The notes beneath the pieces were generated by a model. That model ran no database searches. It saw only the letters and a list, made by a program, of their open reading frames with translations, and had not been told where the DNA came from. A stretch of DNA of 64,000 nucleotides from assembly GCF_900106035.1 (NCBI RefSeq), contig NZ_FNUC01000004.1, forward strand, positions 1,612,001 to 1,676,000. Direction: 5' to 3'. The translations under genes and the position numbers were made by a program. Source of the stretch: Jiangella alba. GTDB taxonomy: Bacteria; Actinomycetota; Actinomycetes; Jiangellales; Jiangellaceae. Shown here one piece after another: positions 57,089 to 64,000 of the stretch (its first letter is position 1; each line of letters starts with the position of its first letter).

Positions 57089-57850
57089 ATGACCCGACCC
57101 GACACCCCGGTGGCCGTCGTGACCGGCGGCGCCCACGGCATCGGCGCCGCCGTCGCCGCGCGGCTGGCCCGCGACGGGCACGCCGTCGCCGTCCTGGACC
57201 TGAACGAGGCCGGCGCCGCGCAGACCGCGGCCGCCATCACTTCCGCCGGTGGGCGCGCCATCGGCCTGCGCTGCGACATCGCCGACGAGGCCGCCGTCAC
57301 GGCCGCGACCGACGAGGTCGTCGCCGAGCTCGGCGCGCCCACCGTGCTGGTGAACAACGCCGGCGTCGGCCCGCCCGCCGCCATCACCGAGATGACCGTC
57401 GAGCAGTGGGACCAGCTGCTCGGCATCAACCTGCGCGGGCACTTCCTGGTCACCCGTGCCGTCGTCGGGCACCTGGTCGCGGCCGGCTGGGGGCGCATCG
57501 TCAACGTCTCCAGCATCTCCGCGCTTGGCGACGACGGCCGGTCGCACTACTCCAGTGCGAAGGCGGGGCTGCTCGGCTTCACGAAGTCGCTGGCGCTCGA
57601 GCTCGGCCGGCACGGCGTCACCGCCAACGCGATCGCGCCCGGCTTCATCGTCAGCGACATGACGGCGGCCACCGCGCGGCGGCTGGGGCGCGACGTCGAG
57701 GAGCACCAGCGCATTGCCGCCGCGTCCATTCCGGTCGGCCGGGTCGGCTACCCCGACGACATCGCGCACACCGCGTCGTACCTGGTCAGTCCCGACGCCG
57801 GCTTCGTCACCGGGCAGGTGATCTACGTGTCCGGCGGGCCCGCCGTCTGA
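57089..57850 (+). CDS. short-chain dehydrogenase (FabG-like)
   Basis: 253 residues, ATG 57089 (a GTG at 57077 is an alternative). Motifs: TGGAHGIG (13-20), NNAG (about 92), catalytic Ser in VNVSSISA and YSSAKAG. C-terminal substrate end VTGQVIYVSGG is that of 3-oxoacyl-ACP-reductase-like and sugar or polyol SDRs. It lies 50 bases after the previous SDR on the same strand and before the second sugar importer, which has its own promoter. Substrate is unknown; a sugar alcohol or deoxy-sugar dehydrogenase is plausible. Confidence 0.93.
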   Translation: MTRPDTPVAVVTGGAHGIGAAVAARLARDGHAVAVLDLNEAGAAQTAAAITSAGGRAIGLRCDIADEAAVTAATDEVVAELGAPTVLVNNAGVGPPAAITEMTVEQWDQLLGINLRGHFLVTRAVVGHLVAAGWGRIVNVSSISALGDDGRSHYSSAKAGLLGFTKSLALELGRHGVTANAIAPGFIVSDMTAATARRLGRDVEEHQRIAAASIPVGRVGYPDDIAHTASYLVSPDAGFVTGQVIYVSGGPAV

Positions 57851-57890
57851 GTCCGTCTCCCTGCTGGATCTGCTGCCGCAGATCCACCCA

Positions 57891-57920
57891 TTGACGGGAT
57901 ATGGGATATCTGACTACTGT
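57891..57920 (+). promoter_or_regulatory. importer promoter with palindrome in the spacer
   Basis: TTGACG (57891-57896) and TACTGT (57915-57920) are separated by 18 bases. The perfect palindrome GATAT-GGG-ATATC (57898-57910) fills the spacer, an ideal place for a repressor to block RNA polymerase. It is about 40 bases before the binding-protein start. Confidence 0.7.
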
Positions 57921-57957
57921 CTCCGCGAGGCGCGAATCGCGGACACAGGGAGGTGTC

Positions 57958-59232
57958 ATGGGCACGACAGGCGGGCGGTCGGCGGCCACATGGACGGCAC
58001 GGGCGGTGGGGGTGCTCGCCGCGGCGGGGCTGCTCGCCGCATGCGGCAGCGGCGACGCCGACGAGACCGGCGGCGGGGACGACGGAGGCGCGGCCACGCT
58101 CTCGCTGTGGCACTACTACGGGACGCCGGACACCCCGACCGGTGCGGCGTTGCAGGGCCTGCTCGACCGGTACGAGGAGGAGCACGACGGCGTCACCATC
58201 GAGGCGCGGCACATCCCGTTCGGCGACTTCACCCGCACGCTGCTGCAGTCCGCGGCCGGCGGCGACCTGCCGGACATCGCGCTGATCAACGGCTTCACCA
58301 CGCAGGCGCTGGCCGACGCCGGGGTGATCCAGGACCTCAGCGACCGCGTCGACGAGTGGGGCGAGGCCGACCGCTACTTCGAGACCGGCTGGGAGACCAC
58401 GCAGGTCGACGGCGCGACGTACGCCGTCCCGCACGTGGCCGACGCGTACGCCGTCTACTACAACGAGACCATGCTGGCCGAGGCCGGCCTGGAACCGCCC
58501 ACCACCTGGGCCGAGATGCAGGACCACGCCACCCAGCTGTCCGACGGCTCGCGCTACGGCCTCGCGTTCAGCGGCATCGAGGGCGACGAGGGCGCGACGG
58601 CGCTGGTGATCCGGCTGCTCGCGGCCGGTGGCGACCCGGCCGACATCGACACCGAGGCCGGTGCGACGGCCCTCGGCCAGTTCACCGACCTGATCAACGG
58701 CGGCGCGGTGTCCAGCGGTGTCCTCACCTGGAACGAGGAGGACGTCAAGAACCAGTTCGCCAACGGCCAGGCCGCCATGATGATCAACTCGGCGACCTAC
58801 CTGAGCATCCTGGCCGAGGAGAACCCGGAGCTGCAGTGGAACGTCGCGCTGCTGCCCTCCGACGTCGAGGCGGCCACGTTCCTCAGCCAGGAGAACCTCG
58901 CCATCAGCACGTCGACGGAGAACGCGGACGCCGCGTGGGACGTCATCGCGTGGATGCAGCAGCCCGACGTGCTGGCCGAGTACCTGCCCGAGCGCAACAA
59001 GCTGGCCGCGCGCGACGACGTCGACACCGGCGACGACCCGGTGCGGGCCATCTTCGCCGAGCAGCTGCAGCAGGCGTGGGCGCCCGAGGGCGATCTCGCG
59101 GCCGCGTCGTCGGAGGTGCTGACCCGCATCCAGGGCGCGCTGCAGGCCGCCGCGGGTGGCGGGGCGAGCGTCGAGGACGCGCTGGCCGACGCCCAGGGCC
59201 AGATCGACGAGGCGCTGGCGAACGTCGAGTGA
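57958..59232 (+). CDS. sugar-binding lipoprotein of second ABC importer
   Basis: 424 residues, ATG 57958 with GGGAGGTG upstream. The signal peptide ends LLAACGS (lipidated Cys about 30), then a cluster-1 binding-protein fold: LSLWHYYGTPDTPTGAALQ, ALINGFTTQALADAGVIQDL, YYNETMLAEAGLEPPTTWAEM, NGQAAMMINSATYLSIL. First gene of an operon with two permeases, an N-acetylneuraminate-lyase-like aldolase and a GH36 enzyme, so the ligand may be an alpha-galactoside or a sialic-acid-like sugar. Confidence 0.95.
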   Translation: MGTTGGRSAATWTARAVGVLAAAGLLAACGSGDADETGGGDDGGAATLSLWHYYGTPDTPTGAALQGLLDRYEEEHDGVTIEARHIPFGDFTRTLLQSAAGGDLPDIALINGFTTQALADAGVIQDLSDRVDEWGEADRYFETGWETTQVDGATYAVPHVADAYAVYYNETMLAEAGLEPPTTWAEMQDHATQLSDGSRYGLAFSGIEGDEGATALVIRLLAAGGDPADIDTEAGATALGQFTDLINGGAVSSGVLTWNEEDVKNQFANGQAAMMINSATYLSILAEENPELQWNVALLPSDVEAATFLSQENLAISTSTENADAAWDVIAWMQQPDVLAEYLPERNKLAARDDVDTGDDPVRAIFAEQLQQAWAPEGDLAAASSEVLTRIQGALQAAAGGGASVEDALADAQGQIDEALANVE

Positions 59233-60167
59233 CCACCACCGTCGCCCCGCCGGGAACGGCGAGCACCACTCCGGCCCGGGCCCCGCGGCGGGCCCGGCGC
59301 TGGGGCGACCACCTGTTCGTCGTCCCCGCGGTCCTCTTCGTCGCGGCGACCGTGCTCTACCCGCTGATCTTCAACATCGACCTCAGCTTCCGCGACGTCG
59401 GCGTCGCGCAGATCGTCACGGGCGGGGCCGAGTGGGTCGGCTGGGAGAACTACGCCGACCAGCTGGGCCGGGACTCGTTCTGGCACGCGCTGGTGACGTC
59501 GCTGCTGTACACGGGGCTCGCCGTGGCCGTCGCGTTCGCGCTGGGCATGGCGCTGGCGGTCTACTTCAACCAGCGCTTCCCGGGCCGCAACCTCATGCGC
59601 TCGCTGCTGCTGCTCGCCTGGATCCTGCCGACGGTCGTCAGCGCCAACGTCTGGCGCTGGATGCTCGACGGCAGCTACGGGCTGATCAACACGCTGCTCG
59701 GGGCCGTCGGTCTGGTCGACGGCGACGTGTTCTGGCTGGCCCGGCCGGTGCCGGCGCTGTTCGCCGTGGTCATCGCGACGGCGTGGTCGTTCACGCCGTT
59801 CATCATGATCCTGCTGCTGGCCGGCCTGCAGGGCATCCCGGACACGCTGTACGAGGCGGCCACCATCGACGGCGCGGGCGCGTGGCGGCGGTTCACGAAC
59901 GTGACGCTGCCGCTGCTGAAGCCGGTCAACCTGACCGCGCTGCTGCTCTGCTTCATCTCCACCTTCAAGACCTTCGACACGGTGTTCCTGATGACCCGCG
60001 GCGGTCCGGGCGAGGCCACGATGATCCTGCCGATCTACGCCTACAACGAGGCGTTCGAGTTCTTCCGGTTCGACACCGGCGCCGTCGCGACCACCCTGAT
60101 GCTGGTGGTGCCGCTCGGCCTGTCGGTCTTCTACTTCCGGTCGCTGCGCCGCGAGGAACTGTCGTGA
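59229..60167 (+). CDS. carbohydrate ABC importer permease (MalF type) 2
   Basis: 312 residues, GTG 59229 overlapping the binding-protein stop. Six transmembrane segments and the EAA loop LYEAATIDGAGAWRRFTNVTLPLL. Overlaps the second permease by four bases. It pairs with a MalG-type permease and an unlinked ATPase. Confidence 0.95.
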   Translation: MTTTVAPPGTASTTPARAPRRARRWGDHLFVVPAVLFVAATVLYPLIFNIDLSFRDVGVAQIVTGGAEWVGWENYADQLGRDSFWHALVTSLLYTGLAVAVAFALGMALAVYFNQRFPGRNLMRSLLLLAWILPTVVSANVWRWMLDGSYGLINTLLGAVGLVDGDVFWLARPVPALFAVVIATAWSFTPFIMILLLAGLQGIPDTLYEAATIDGAGAWRRFTNVTLPLLKPVNLTALLLCFISTFKTFDTVFLMTRGGPGEATMILPIYAYNEAFEFFRFDTGAVATTLMLVVPLGLSVFYFRSLRREELS

Positions 60168-60997
60168 CGGCGGCCCGGCGCAAGCGCGGCTGGCTGAGCG
60201 TCGGCGGCGTGCTCATCACCGTCGCTTACCTGCTGCCGGTGTACTGGATGCTGGCGACCTCGCTGAAGCAGTCCTCGGACATCTTCTCCACGCCGCCGGA
60301 CCTGTTCCCGTCGCCGATCAGCCTGACGTCGTACACCGAGACCGTCGTCAACCACGCCGGCATCGGCCAGGGGCTGCTGAACAGCACCGTCATCGCCGTC
60401 GGGACGACCGTCGTGACGCTGGCGGTCGCGGTGCCGGCGGCGTACGCGCTGGCCCGGCTGCGGGTGCGGTTCGTCGCGCTGCTGATGCTGCTGTTCCTGG
60501 TCGTGCAGATGGTCCCGGCGGTGAACCTCGCGCTGCCGATGTTCGTGATCTTCAGCCGGGCCGACCTGGTGAACTCCTACCCGGGGCTGATCCTGGCGAA
60601 CTGCTCGCTGGCGATCCCGCTGGCCATCACCATCCTGCGGCCGTACTTCCTGTCCGTGCCGGGCGAGGTGATCGAGGCGGCCAAGATCGACGGCTGCACC
60701 ACGTGGAGCGCGTTCCTGCGGGTCGCGCTGCCGGTCTCGGTGCCGGGTGTGATCACCGTCGCGGTCATCAGCTTCCTCGGCGCGTGGGGCGAGTTCGTGT
60801 TCGGGCTGGCGCTGGCGTCGGACGCGGGCATGCAGCCGATCACCGTCGTGCTGGCCGGGCTGACGAACTCGTTCGGGACCCGCTGGAACGACCTGATGGC
60901 CGTCTCCGTCGTCGTGGCGCTGCCGATCATCGTCGTCTTCGTCTTCCTGCAGCGCTACATCGTCGGCGGCCTCACCGCCGGTGCCACCAAGAGTTAG
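60164..60997 (+). CDS. carbohydrate ABC importer permease (MalG type) 2
   Basis: 277 residues, GTG 60164. Six helices and the EAA loop VIEAAKIDGCTTWSAFLRVALPVS. Last of the importer genes; its stop is 11 bases before the aldolase start, with AGAGGAGC as that gene's ribosome binding site, so the operon continues. Confidence 0.95.
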   Translation: MTAARRKRGWLSVGGVLITVAYLLPVYWMLATSLKQSSDIFSTPPDLFPSPISLTSYTETVVNHAGIGQGLLNSTVIAVGTTVVTLAVAVPAAYALARLRVRFVALLMLLFLVVQMVPAVNLALPMFVIFSRADLVNSYPGLILANCSLAIPLAITILRPYFLSVPGEVIEAAKIDGCTTWSAFLRVALPVSVPGVITVAVISFLGAWGEFVFGLALASDAGMQPITVVLAGLTNSFGTRWNDLMAVSVVVALPIIVVFVFLQRYIVGGLTAGATKS

Positions 60998-61008
60998 AGG
61001 AGCTGTGC

Positions 61009-61902
61009 ATGAGCGCGTTCGAACTGTGGGCGGCGACGCCGACCCCGTTCCGGCCGGACGAGAGCCTGGCCGCCGAGGTCGTGCCGGCCCAGGCGGCGCA
61101 CCTGGTCGAGCTGGGCCTCGACGGCGCGTTCGTCGGCGGCACCACCGGTGAGTCGATGGCGTTGACGGTGGACGAGCGGGCCGAGCTGATCGGCGCGTGG
61201 GCCGAGCACCGCGGCGACCACCTGCTGCTCGGGGCGCACGTCGGCGACCTCAGCGTGGTGGACGCCCGGCGGCTGGCCCGGCACGCGGCCGACGCCGGCG
61301 TCGACCTGATCGCCGCGGTGGCGCCGTTCTACGGCGAGCCGCCGTCGGTCACGGCGATCGTCGACTACCTGGCCGAGATCGCGTCGGCCGCCCCTGACGT
61401 GCCGCTGTGCTACTACCACATCCCGTCGATGACGGGGCTGCGCGCGGCGCCGTCGGCGGTGGTCGAGCAGGCCGCCGCCCGGGTGCCGAGCCTGCGCGCC
61501 GTCAAGTTCACCGACGGCGACCTGCTGGAGTTCATCCGCACGCGCGAGGCCGCCGACGGCGTCCGCGTCTACTTCGGCAAGGACGAGCTGCTGCCGGCCG
61601 GTGTGGCCTGCGGTGCGACCGGCGCCATCGGCAGCCTGTACAACGTGCTGGCGCCGGTGGCCCGCGAGGTGCGGTCGCGGATCCTGGCCGGCGAGGTCGA
61701 GTCGGCGCTGGCGCTGCACCGTCCGTTCCGGCAGATCGCCGCGGTCGCCGACCGGTGGGGTTCGATCCCGGTCGTCAAGGAGCTGATCAACCGGTTCGGG
61801 CCGGACGCCGGCTCGGCGCGGGTGCCGTGGGGGCGGCTGGGCCCCGACGCGCTCGCCGCCGTCGACGCGCTGGTCAAGGAGCTCGACACGGCCGCCTCCT
61901 GA
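61009..61902 (+). CDS. N-acetylneuraminate-lyase-like aldolase (DHDPS superfamily)
   Basis: 297 residues, ATG 61009. Class I aldolase barrel with the carboxylate loop GGTTGES (43-49), catalytic Tyr in YYHIPSMTG (Y136) and Schiff-base lysine K166 in AVKFTDGDL. VYFGKDELLPAGVACGATGAIGSLYN (about 183-210) aligns with the NanA segment GYDE...GADGGIGSTYN, closer to sialic acid lyase than to DapA. It would cleave a 2-keto-3-deoxy sugar acid to pyruvate and an aldehyde, or act on a related substrate. In an operon with a sugar importer and a GH36 enzyme; no NanE, NanK or NagA is visible. Exact substrate is uncertain. Confidence 0.88.
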   Translation: MSAFELWAATPTPFRPDESLAAEVVPAQAAHLVELGLDGAFVGGTTGESMALTVDERAELIGAWAEHRGDHLLLGAHVGDLSVVDARRLARHAADAGVDLIAAVAPFYGEPPSVTAIVDYLAEIASAAPDVPLCYYHIPSMTGLRAAPSAVVEQAAARVPSLRAVKFTDGDLLEFIRTREAADGVRVYFGKDELLPAGVACGATGAIGSLYNVLAPVAREVRSRILAGEVESALALHRPFRQIAAVADRWGSIPVVKELINRFGPDAGSARVPWGRLGPDALAAVDALVKELDTAAS

Positions 61903-61963
61903 CCGCTGCGCCGGGTCTGGCAGGCTGATCCGGACTTGTCGCCGCGTGAGGGAGATTCGCCCG

Positions 61964-64000
61964 ATGGACGACCGCATGGTGGTGCTGACCCGGGCCGGTG
62001 CCTGCCTGGTGCTCGACCTGGACACGCCGTGGCTGCCGCGGGTGCTGCACTGGGGCGCTGACCTCGGCCCCGGCGTCGACGCCGCGGCGCTGCGGGCCGT
62101 GGCGGTCCCCGGCCGGCGTGGCGGGGCGCCGGCCGACCCGGCGGCGCCGTCGCTGCTGCCCGCGCAGGCCGACGGCTGGGCCGGGCGGCTGGGCGTCGAG
62201 GGCGCGCGCGACCGTGCCTACCCGCACCTGCGGCTGGCGCCGGTCGGCGTCGCCGTCGCCCCTGACGGCGGCGGCGTCGAGGTGACGTCGCGCGATTCGG
62301 CGGCGGAGGTGTCCGTCGTCAGCTCGCTCGTCCTCGACGACGCCGGTGTGCTGCGGCTGCGGCACACGCTCACCAACGAGGGTTCCGGTGCGTGGACGGT
62401 CGGCGGGGTGCGTGCCGTCCTGCCGGTGCCCGACCACGCCGCCGAGCTGCTGCACTTCAGCGGCCGCTGGGGGCTGGAGAAGATCCCGCAGCGCGAGGCG
62501 TTCCTGCCGGGCATCCGGTCGCTGGAGACCCGGCGCGGGCGCACCGGCCACTCGCACACCGGGCTGCTGGTGGCCGGGTCGGCCGGGTTCGGGTTCGGGT
62601 CCGGCGAGGTGTGGGGTGTGCACGCCGGCTGGAGCGGCTGGACGGTGCACGACGCCGAGCGGGTCGCCGAGGGCTGGTCGACGCTGGGCGCCGGTGAGCT
62701 GCTGGCGCCCGGCGAGGTGGTGCTGGCGCCGGGGGAGTCGTACGCGACGCCGGACGTCCACTTCGTGTACTCCGACTCCGGCCTGGACGGGCTGTCGGCG
62801 CGGCTGCACGCGTCGCTGCGTGCGCGTGCGTCGCACCCGTCGACACCGCGGCCGCTGGTGCTCAACACGTGGGAGGCGGTCTACTTCGACCACGACCTCG
62901 CGCGCATGAAGGGGCTGGCCGACGTCGCGGCCTCCGTCGGCGTCGAGCGCTTCGTCGTCGACGACGGCTGGTTCCTCGGCCGCCGCAACGACCTCGGCGG
63001 CCTCGGCGACTGGTACGTCGACCCCGACCTGTGGCCCGACGGGCTGCACCCGCTGGTCGATCACGTGCGTTCGCTGGGCATGCAGTTCGGCCTCTGGGTC
63101 GAGCCGGAGATGGCGAACCCGCGGTCGCGGCTGGTCGAAGAGCACCCCGACTGGCTGCTCAACGACCCGTCGCGGGTGCCGCGGGAGTGGCGCCACCAGC
63201 ACACCGTCGACGTCGCCAACCCGGAGGTCTACGCCTACCTGCTGGAGCGGCTGGACAAGCTGGTCGGCGAGTACGCCATCGACTACCTCAAGTGGGACCA
63301 CAACCGCGACCTGCTGGAGGCCGTCCACGACGGCCACGCCGGCGTCCACGAGCAGACCGCCGCGGTGTACCGGCTGCTGGACGAGCTGCGGTCGCGGCAC
63401 CCGTCGCTGGAGATCGAGTCGTGCTCGTCCGGCGGCGCCCGGGTCGACCTCGGCATCATCGAGCGCACCGACCGCGTGTGGGCGTCGGACAGCAACGACC
63501 CGCTGGACCGCCAGGCCATCCAACGGTGGACGTCGCTGCTGCTGCCGCCGGAGCTGATCGGCGCGCACGTCGGGCCCGGCCACACGCACGTGTCCGGGCG
63601 GGTCACCGAACTGCAGCTGCGCTGTGCGACGGCGCTGTTCGGCCATGCGGGCATCGAGTGGGACATCACCGAGTGCTCGCCGGCCGAGCTGTCGCTGCTC
63701 TCCGACTGGGCCGCGACCTACAAGCGGCTGCGTCCCCTCCTGCACACCGGCCGCGTCGTCCGCGCCGACACCGACGACGCCCACGTGCTGCACGGCGTGG
63801 TGGGCCCGGGCCAGGCCGTCTTCGCCTACGTCGCGCTGCAGACGATGACCGCGGACATCCCGCCGCGGCTGCGGCTGCCCGGCCTCGACCCGGCGGTGAC
63901 CTACCGGGTGACGCCGCTGGCCGGGCTGAGCAGCGCGTTGCCGCGGTGGGCGCGGCCGGCCGCCTGGCTGGAGTCGGGTGCGGTGGAGCTCCCCGGCCGC
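61964..64000 (+). CDS. GH36 alpha-galactosidase (3' end beyond window)
   Basis: At least 679 residues from ATG 61964 (GAGGGAG upstream), continuing past the window. The N-terminal beta-supersandwich (about 1-300) precedes the GH36 TIM barrel. Markers: WYVDPDLWPDGLHPLVDHVRSLGMQFGLWVEPEM, the nucleophile D445 in YLKWDHNRDL, IESCSSGGARVDLGI and the acid/base D509 in VWASDSNDPLDRQ. The enzyme releases alpha-1,6-galactose from melibiose or raffinose-like oligosaccharides. No signal peptide is visible, so it is cytosolic and acts on sugar brought in by the importer encoded upstream. It lies 61 bases after the aldolase gene. Confidence 0.95.
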   Translation, partial: MDDRMVVLTRAGACLVLDLDTPWLPRVLHWGADLGPGVDAAALRAVAVPGRRGGAPADPAAPSLLPAQADGWAGRLGVEGARDRAYPHLRLAPVGVAVAPDGGGVEVTSRDSAAEVSVVSSLVLDDAGVLRLRHTLTNEGSGAWTVGGVRAVLPVPDHAAELLHFSGRWGLEKIPQREAFLPGIRSLETRRGRTGHSHTGLLVAGSAGFGFGSGEVWGVHAGWSGWTVHDAERVAEGWSTLGAGELLAPGEVVLAPGESYATPDVHFVYSDSGLDGLSARLHASLRARASHPSTPRPLVLNTWEAVYFDHDLARMKGLADVAASVGVERFVVDDGWFLGRRNDLGGLGDWYVDPDLWPDGLHPLVDHVRSLGMQFGLWVEPEMANPRSRLVEEHPDWLLNDPSRVPREWRHQHTVDVANPEVYAYLLERLDKLVGEYAIDYLKWDHNRDLLEAVHDGHAGVHEQTAAVYRLLDELRSRHPSLEIESCSSGGARVDLGIIERTDRVWASDSNDPLDRQAIQRWTSLLLPPELIGAHVGPGHTHVSGRVTELQLRCATALFGHAGIEWDITECSPAELSLLSDWAATYKRLRPLLHTGRVVRADTDDAHVLHGVVGPGQAVFAYVALQTMTADIPPRLRLPGLDPAVTYRVTPLAGLSSALPRWARPAAWLESGAVELPGR

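Noticed and set aside
61874-63793. Minus-strand frame opposite the GH36 gene
   Set aside because: The plus-strand product has GH36 nucleophile and acid/base motifs; the minus-strand frame is a repetitive Val/Arg/Gly shadow.

Overview
The window is from the chromosome of a high-GC Gram-positive actinobacterium. G/C dominates third codon positions, GTG starts are common, and many genes are joined by 4-base ATGA/GTGA overlaps. Marker families are actinobacterial: a BldD-type regulator, HspR with HAIR operators, an HTH/DUF397 pair, SigE-family ECF sigma, DasR-like GntR regulators, and carbohydrate ABC importers with no ATPase gene of their own. A filamentous or differentiating lineage (Streptomyces- or Jiangella-like) is my inference; the genus cannot be fixed from this sequence alone.

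Layout. 1-4163: the 3' part of a MoeY/Rv1355c-like gene, a GAF-GGDEF-EAL cyclic-di-GMP enzyme, and a BldD-family regulator with an intact c-di-GMP-binding signature. 4185-9357: imidazolonepropionase, a membrane-anchored LuxR-type regulator divergent from an ATPase/FtsX ABC exporter, and ferritin. 9415-15023: a secreted M14 peptidase, a secreted SGNH esterase, a DUF418-like membrane protein and a 42-residue membrane protein. 15095-23466: the heat-shock island dnaK-grpE-dnaJ-hspR and clpB, with HAIR operators before dnaK and clpB, interrupted by a membrane protein/TetR pair and a DUF4333 lipoprotein. 23491-26135: a siderophore-interacting-type reductase, a 79-bp tandem repeat array, and a lower-GC HTH/DUF397/Cys-rich small-protein cassette.

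26101-35862: serine hydrolase, SDR, VanZ-RDD fusion, a degenerate alpha/beta hydrolase, pyrE, an ECF sigma and its membrane partner, two tandem paralogous lipoproteins, a SpoU methyltransferase and a CoA-disulfide-reductase-like flavoenzyme. 35993-39445: a four-gene double ABC system. 39453-41924: a PNPOx-like protein, a DUF4262 protein, a repeat-rich non-coding stretch and a membrane protein. 41991-49432: an amino-sugar-type PTS locus with HAD phosphatase, EIIA, EIIB, SIS-domain deaminase/isomerase, two divergent GntR/UTRA regulators around a DasR-like site, EIIC and Enzyme I; HPr is absent. 49666-54108: sugar ABC importer (binding protein, two permeases) with a ROK regulator. 54239-57850: Zn-type dehydrogenase, AraC regulator and two SDRs. 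57958-64000: a second sugar importer followed by an N-acetylneuraminate-lyase-like aldolase and a GH36 alpha-galactosidase cut by the window end.

Three themes link the genes: c-di-GMP signalling (enzyme plus BldD receptor), HspR-controlled proteostasis, and carbohydrate uptake by one PTS and two ABC importers that probably share an ATPase encoded elsewhere. I saw no rRNA, tRNA, CRISPR array or insertion sequence. The most novel-looking features are the adjacent c-di-GMP enzyme and BldD pair, the repeat array abutting a start codon, the long intergenic palindromes, the sigma/tandem-lipoprotein module, and the NanA-like plus GH36 uptake operon.
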